Assembly: GCA_019115345.1 (NCBI GenBank) | Contig: DXDV01000270.1 | Location: 1 to 8,853, forward strand | DNA length: 8,853 bases | Direction: 5' to 3' | DNA from: Candidatus Intestinimonas stercorigallinarum | Lineage (GTDB): Bacteria > Bacillota > Clostridia > Oscillospirales > Oscillospiraceae | Shown: positions 5,826 through 8,853 of the stretch, in pieces | Numbering within the stretch: position 1 is the stretch's first letter | How the letters are laid out: every line of letters starts with the position of its first letter | The notes under the pieces: model-generated | What the model saw: only the letters and a program-made list of their open reading frames with translations | Database searches by the model: none | What the model was told of the DNA's origin: nothing | Program-made: the position numbers and the translations under genes

Positions 5826-7178
5826 ATGTCCACCCTGCTCATCAAGAATGCCCGGTACGTCGTCTCCTGCGACGACAGCGACACCCTCTACGAGCGCGTC
5901 CATCTCTTCATCCAGGACGGCGTCATCCGCTCCATCGGCCCCGACTACCGCCAGGCCGACGCCGTCATCGACGCCTCCTCCATGGTGGTCTACCCCGGCC
6001 TCATCAACACCCACCACCACCTCTACCAGCTCTTCTCCCGGAACCTGCCGGAGGTCCAGCGGATGGAGCTCTTCCCCTGGCTGGTCACCCTCTACGAGGT
6101 GTGGAAGGGCCTGGACGAGGAGGTGGTGGCCTGGTCCTCCCTGGCCGGCATGGGGGAGCTCCTCAAGACCGGCTGCACCACCTGCTTCGACCACCACTAC
6201 GTCTTTCCCCAGGGCGCCGGCGACCTCATCGCCGCCCAGTTCCGGGCCGCCAGCCAGCTGGGCATCCGCTTCGTGGCCTCCCGGGGCTCCATGGACCTGT
6301 CCAAAAAGGACGGCGGACTTCCTCCCGATTCGGTGGTCCAGAGCATCAACGCCATTCTGGACGACTGCGAGCGGCTCTTCCGGGTGTGGCACGATCCCGC
6401 CCCCTGCTCCATGCGGCAGGTGGTGCTGGCTCCCTGCTCCCCCTTCTCCGTGTCCGGGGACCTGATGCGGGAGACGGCCAAGCTGGCCCGGAGCCTGGGG
6501 GCCCGGCTCCACACCCACCTGGCCGAGACCAGGGACGAGGAGCAGTTTACCATGGAGAAGTTCGGCATGCGCCCCCTGAAGTACATGGAGTCTCTGGGCT
6601 GGGTGGGGCCCGACGTGTGGTACGCCCACGGCATCCACTTCAACGACGGCGAGCTGCGCCTCCTGGCCGAGACCGGCACCGGCGTGGCCCACTGTCCCAT
6701 CTCCAACATGAAGCTCTCCTCCGGGGTGTGCCGGGTGCCCGAGATGCTGAAGCTGGGGGTGCCGGTGGGCCTGGCGGTGGACGGCTCCGCCTCCAACGAC
6801 GGCTCCAATCTGCTGGAGGAGCTGCGGGTGTGCTACCTCCTCCACCGGCTCCAGGCCAGCGCCGCCGCCCCCACAGGCTACGACGTGCTGAAAATGGCCA
6901 CCCGGGGCTCCGCCCGGCTGCTGGGCCGGGAGGACATCGGCTGTCTGGCCCCCGGCAAGGCCGCCGACTGCTTCCTCATCGACCTGGACCGCCTGAGCCT
7001 GGTGGGAGCGCAGTTCGACCCCATGTCCGTCCTGGGCACCGTGGGCTTCAAGGGGAACGTGGACTTCACCATCGTAAACGGCGTCTCCGTGGTGCAAAAC
7101 GGCGTCCTCACCACCGTGGACGAGGAGGAGACCGTGGCCAAGGCCAACCAGACCGTCCGGCGCTATCTGGGCCGCTGA
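5826..7178 (+). CDS. Amidohydrolase, probable 8-oxoguanine deaminase
   Basis: This 450-residue enzyme belongs to the metal-dependent amidohydrolase superfamily, SsnA/TrzN/AtzB branch (COG0402). A small beta-sandwich, made by residues 1-57 and about 375-450, flanks a TIM barrel. Metal and catalytic residues are in place: His63 and His65 (NTHHHLYQ), His231 and Glu234 (HTHLAET), His268 (YAHGIHF) and Asp319 (AVDGSASND). Segments DHHYVFP (122), SRGSMDLS (152), DGGLPPDSVVQ (162) and LAPCSPFSV (201) resemble characterised bacterial 8-oxoguanine deaminase and hydroxydechloroatrazine ethylaminohydrolase, which are close relatives. The reaction would be hydrolysis of 8-oxoguanine to urate plus ammonia, a clearance route for oxidised guanine. 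It stands alone behind its own promoter, next to the superoxide/peroxide operon, which favours the oxidised-base reading. Other purine or triazine-like substrates, or a guanine-deaminase-like activity, remain possible. No truncation is seen, and length is typical for the family. Confidence 0.85.
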   Translation: MSTLLIKNARYVVSCDDSDTLYERVHLFIQDGVIRSIGPDYRQADAVIDASSMVVYPGLINTHHHLYQLFSRNLPEVQRMELFPWLVTLYEVWKGLDEEVVAWSSLAGMGELLKTGCTTCFDHHYVFPQGAGDLIAAQFRAASQLGIRFVASRGSMDLSKKDGGLPPDSVVQSINAILDDCERLFRVWHDPAPCSMRQVVLAPCSPFSVSGDLMRETAKLARSLGARLHTHLAETRDEEQFTMEKFGMRPLKYMESLGWVGPDVWYAHGIHFNDGELRLLAETGTGVAHCPISNMKLSSGVCRVPEMLKLGVPVGLAVDGSASNDGSNLLEELRVCYLLHRLQASAAAPTGYDVLKMATRGSARLLGREDIGCLAPGKAADCFLIDLDRLSLVGAQFDPMSVLGTVGFKGNVDFTIVNGVSVVQNGVLTTVDEEETVAKANQTVRRYLGR

Positions 7179-7211
7179 GTCCATGGTCCCACAAGGCGGG
7201 GCCCGTCTGCC

Positions 7212-7264
7212 ATGTAAAATTTATGTAAATTTGTCCTTGCTTTTCCCTTTGCAGGTGGTACAAT
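7212..7264 (+). promoter_or_regulatory. Candidate promoter with AT-rich upstream element
   Basis: TTGCTT (7237-7242) and TACAAT (7259-7264) are spaced by 16 bases. Immediately upstream is an imperfect tandem repeat, ATGTAAAATTT (7212-7222) then ATGTAAATTT (7223-7232), an AT-rich block that resembles an UP element and contrasts with the GC-rich genes. The predicted start is near 7271, which would give the MATE gene a leader of about 300 bases. Confidence 0.55.
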
Positions 7265-7291
7265 AATGTCTGCTGAAGCAACCGCCGCGCG

Positions 7292-7502
7292 ATTCCATAA
7301 AACGGCTCAAAGGAGCCGCTTTTATGAAATTCAGCCATTGCTGCGATGCGTATTTCCACTGGCGCGTTTTGACGCACCAGTGAAAGGTGCAAGGTTTTTG
7401 GACGAGATCGTCCAAAAACCTTGCACCTGAACAAAGCGATTTGGCCTTGAAAGCCTTGGCTTTCAAGGCTTTCGGCTTTGTTAGTACGCATTACGATAAT
7501 GC
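7292..7502. repeat. Run of long hairpins in the 400-base gap before the MATE gene
   Basis: The gap 7179-7577 holds no convincing gene but has at least five adjacent hairpins. They are 7292-7330 (about 17 pairs around CGGCTC/GAGCCG, with one bulge and one mismatch), 7353-7385 (CACTGGCGCG with GACGCACCAGTG, one mismatch, flanked by TTT/AAA), 7385-7428 (perfect 21-base arms), 7430-7482 (arms AACAAAGC/GCTTTGTT enclosing a perfect 12-base palindromic stem at 7444-7469) and 7488-7502 (GCATTA-CGA-TAATGC). They sit end to end with almost no unpaired spacing. Either this is a composite repeat element that inserted upstream of the transporter, or it is a structured leader transcribed from the promoter near 7237. 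I do not recognise a known riboswitch. The open frames across it on both strands are built from the palindromes and lack ribosome binding sites. Confidence 0.6.
7385..7428. repeat. Perfect 21-base inverted repeat
   Basis: Arms 7385-7405 and 7408-7428 are exact complements around a central GA. Each contains GGTGCAAGG and a run of five T or A. As RNA or extruded DNA it forms a very stable hairpin with a small loop within GACGAGATCGTC. No T-run follows (GAACAAAGC), so it is not a canonical terminator. Confidence 0.85.
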
Positions 7503-7577
7503 CTATCGGATCAACCGCTCCGGCGGAACGTGCAACGATTTTGATTGGTATGCCACCGGCATCCGGGAGGAGCACCC

Positions 7578-8853
7578 ATGGAGGAACAGTCCGCACCCAT
7601 CCAGTGCAAAGAGCGTCCACCCCTCTTTTCCGCCGCCGCCCTGCGGCGGCTCATCATCCCACTTGTCATCGAGCAGTTCCTGGCCATGACCATCGGCATG
7701 GCGGACACCATTATGGTGACCTCAGTGGGGGAGCACGCCGTCTCCGGCGTCTCCCTGGTGGACAACATCAGCATCCTGCTCATCAACATCTTTTCCGCCC
7801 TGGCCACCGGCGGCGCGGTGGTGGCGGCCCAGTACCTGGGCTCCCGGGACGAGTCCAACGCCTGCGCCGCCGCCAAGCAGCTTTTCTACGTGGTCGGAGC
7901 CCTGTCGACCGCCACCATGGCCGTGTGCCTCATCTTCCGGGAGCCCATCCTGCGCCTGGTGTTCGGGCAGCTGGACGCCAGCGTGATGGAGGCCGCCATG
8001 ACCTACTTCCTCCTCACCGCCCTCTCCTACCCGCTGCTGGCCGTTTACAACGCGGGGGCCGCCCTCTTCCGGTCCATGGGCAACAGCAAGGTCTCCATGC
8101 TGGCCTCCCTCCTCATGAATCTGATCAACATCGGCCTCAACGCCGTGCTCATCTACGGCGCCGGCATCGGCGTGGCGGGAGCCGGCTTCGGCACGCTCTT
8201 CTCCCGGCTGGCCGGAGCGGTGCTCATGGCCTGGCTCATCTGCCGAAAGGGCCACGTCATCCATATCGACCACCTCTTCCGCCCCGAGTTCCGGAAGCAG
8301 CTGGTGAAAAAGATCCTCCGCATCGGCGTGCCCAACGGCCTGGAAAACGGCATGTTCCAGATCGGCAAGCTGCTGGTGCTGGGCCTGGTGACCCCACTGG
8401 GCACCTCGGCCACCGCCGCCAACGCCATCGCCAACTCGGTGGCCTCGGTGGTCAACGTGCCCGGCAACGCCATCTCCCTCTCTCTCATCACCGTGGTGGG
8501 GCAGTGCATGGGGGCCGGCGACTCCCGGCAGGCGGTGGGCTACACCCGGAAGCTCATGGCCATCGTCTATCTCGCCATGGGCACCCTCAGCGTCCTTCTC
8601 TTCTTCTTTGCCGCCCCCGTGGTGGGGCTCTTCGGCCTCACCGCCGGCGCCGCCGCCATGGCGGTGGAGGTGCTGCGGTGGTGCTCCCTCTTCTCCCTGG
8701 TGTTCTGGCCCATGTCCTTCTGCCTGCCCAACGCCCTCCGGGCCTCCGGCGACGCCAAGTTCACCATGATCGTGTCCATGTGCTCCATGTGGATCTTCCG
8801 CATCGGCTTCTCCTTCCTGCTGGTGCCCCAGATCGGCCTGCTGGGCGTGTGGG
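7578..8853 (+). CDS. MATE family efflux transporter (3' end outside window)
   Basis: This is a multidrug and toxic-compound extrusion (MATE, NorM/DinF-type) membrane transporter; 425 residues are visible before the window ends in frame. Such proteins export cationic drugs or metabolites by sodium or proton antiport. About ten to eleven of the usual twelve membrane helices are present, in two homologous halves. Family landmarks include LRRLIIPLVIEQFLAMTIGMADTI at the first helix (22-45), a Gly-rich second helix (FSALATGGAVVAAQYLG, 72-88), FRSMGNSKVSM (164-174), NIGLNAVLIYG (184-194), the domain linker near 220-245, VGQCMGAGD (307-315) and LRASGDAKFTM (387-397). The start at 7578 is supported by GGGAGGAG five bases upstream. 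The N-terminal 20 or so residues are polar and cytoplasmic. It follows a hairpin-rich leader. The substrate cannot be predicted from sequence. Confidence 0.94.
   Translation, partial: MEEQSAPIQCKERPPLFSAAALRRLIIPLVIEQFLAMTIGMADTIMVTSVGEHAVSGVSLVDNISILLINIFSALATGGAVVAAQYLGSRDESNACAAAKQLFYVVGALSTATMAVCLIFREPILRLVFGQLDASVMEAAMTYFLLTALSYPLLAVYNAGAALFRSMGNSKVSMLASLLMNLINIGLNAVLIYGAGIGVAGAGFGTLFSRLAGAVLMAWLICRKGHVIHIDHLFRPEFRKQLVKKILRIGVPNGLENGMFQIGKLLVLGLVTPLGTSATAANAIANSVASVVNVPGNAISLSLITVVGQCMGAGDSRQAVGYTRKLMAIVYLAMGTLSVLLFFFAAPVVGLFGLTAGAAAMAVEVLRWCSLFSLVFWPMSFCLPNALRASGDAKFTMIVSMCSMWIFRIGFSFLLVPQIGLLGVW

Noticed and set aside
5763..7184. 473-residue open frame on the minus strand opposite the amidohydrolase
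   Set aside because: The opposite strand encodes a clear amidohydrolase with all catalytic residues. The antisense product is Gly/His/Val-rich and shows no motif.
7179..7212. Possible terminator after the amidohydrolase (GGCGGG/CCCGTC)
   Set aside because: The arms abut without room for a loop, pairing is imperfect and no T-run follows.
7108..7620. Minus-strand frames (7108-7620 and 7221-7466) in the gap before the MATE gene
   Set aside because: They are made of hairpin arms and have no ribosome binding site; stem symmetry explains why frames stay open on both strands.

Overview
The window looks like chromosomal DNA of an anaerobic, GC-rich member of the Clostridia. Coding regions are very rich in G/C at third positions, intergenic DNA is much more AT-rich, ribosome binding sites are of the strong GGAGG type, and the oxygen-defence genes (superoxide reductase, rubrerythrin) are those of strict anaerobes. 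A gut Oscillospiraceae-like genome (Flavonifractor / Lawsonibacter type) fits best; this is inference from composition and gene content, not a database match.

Layout, left to right. (1) Positions 2-1993: the 3' part of a YgiQ-family radical SAM gene whose start lies outside the window. (2) 2008-2115: a self-complementary noncoding repeat. (3) 2225-3379: a four-helix membrane protein that appears to be an internally duplicated YcxB-like protein. (4) 3401-3726: a hairpin-packed, MITE-like noncoding element with inverted-repeat ends. (5) 3730-4032, minus strand: a small predicted lipoprotein with an 11-residue repeat. (6) 4138-5685: a compact peroxide/superoxide defence unit, made of a promoter, a perfect 7-1-7 PerR/Fur-type operator, a PerR-like regulator, a two-iron-site desulfoferrodoxin (superoxide reductase), a rubrerythrin and a strong intrinsic terminator. 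(7) 5826-7178: an amidohydrolase resembling 8-oxoguanine deaminase, with its own promoter. (8) 7237-7577: a promoter followed by a roughly 300-base leader holding a run of long hairpins. (9) 7578 to the window end: a MATE-family efflux transporter, cut by the edge.

How the parts fit together. The PerR-like repressor probably controls itself and the two downstream detoxification genes. Superoxide reductase turns superoxide into peroxide, and rubrerythrin reduces the peroxide. The next gene may deaminate oxidised guanine, so a base-damage salvage step sits beside the detoxification operon, although it is separated by a terminator and shows no PerR box. The main unexplained material is noncoding: three distinct palindromic or hairpin-rich blocks (2008-2115, 3401-3726, 7292-7502), of which the second and third are the best candidates for undescribed repeat families or structured RNAs.
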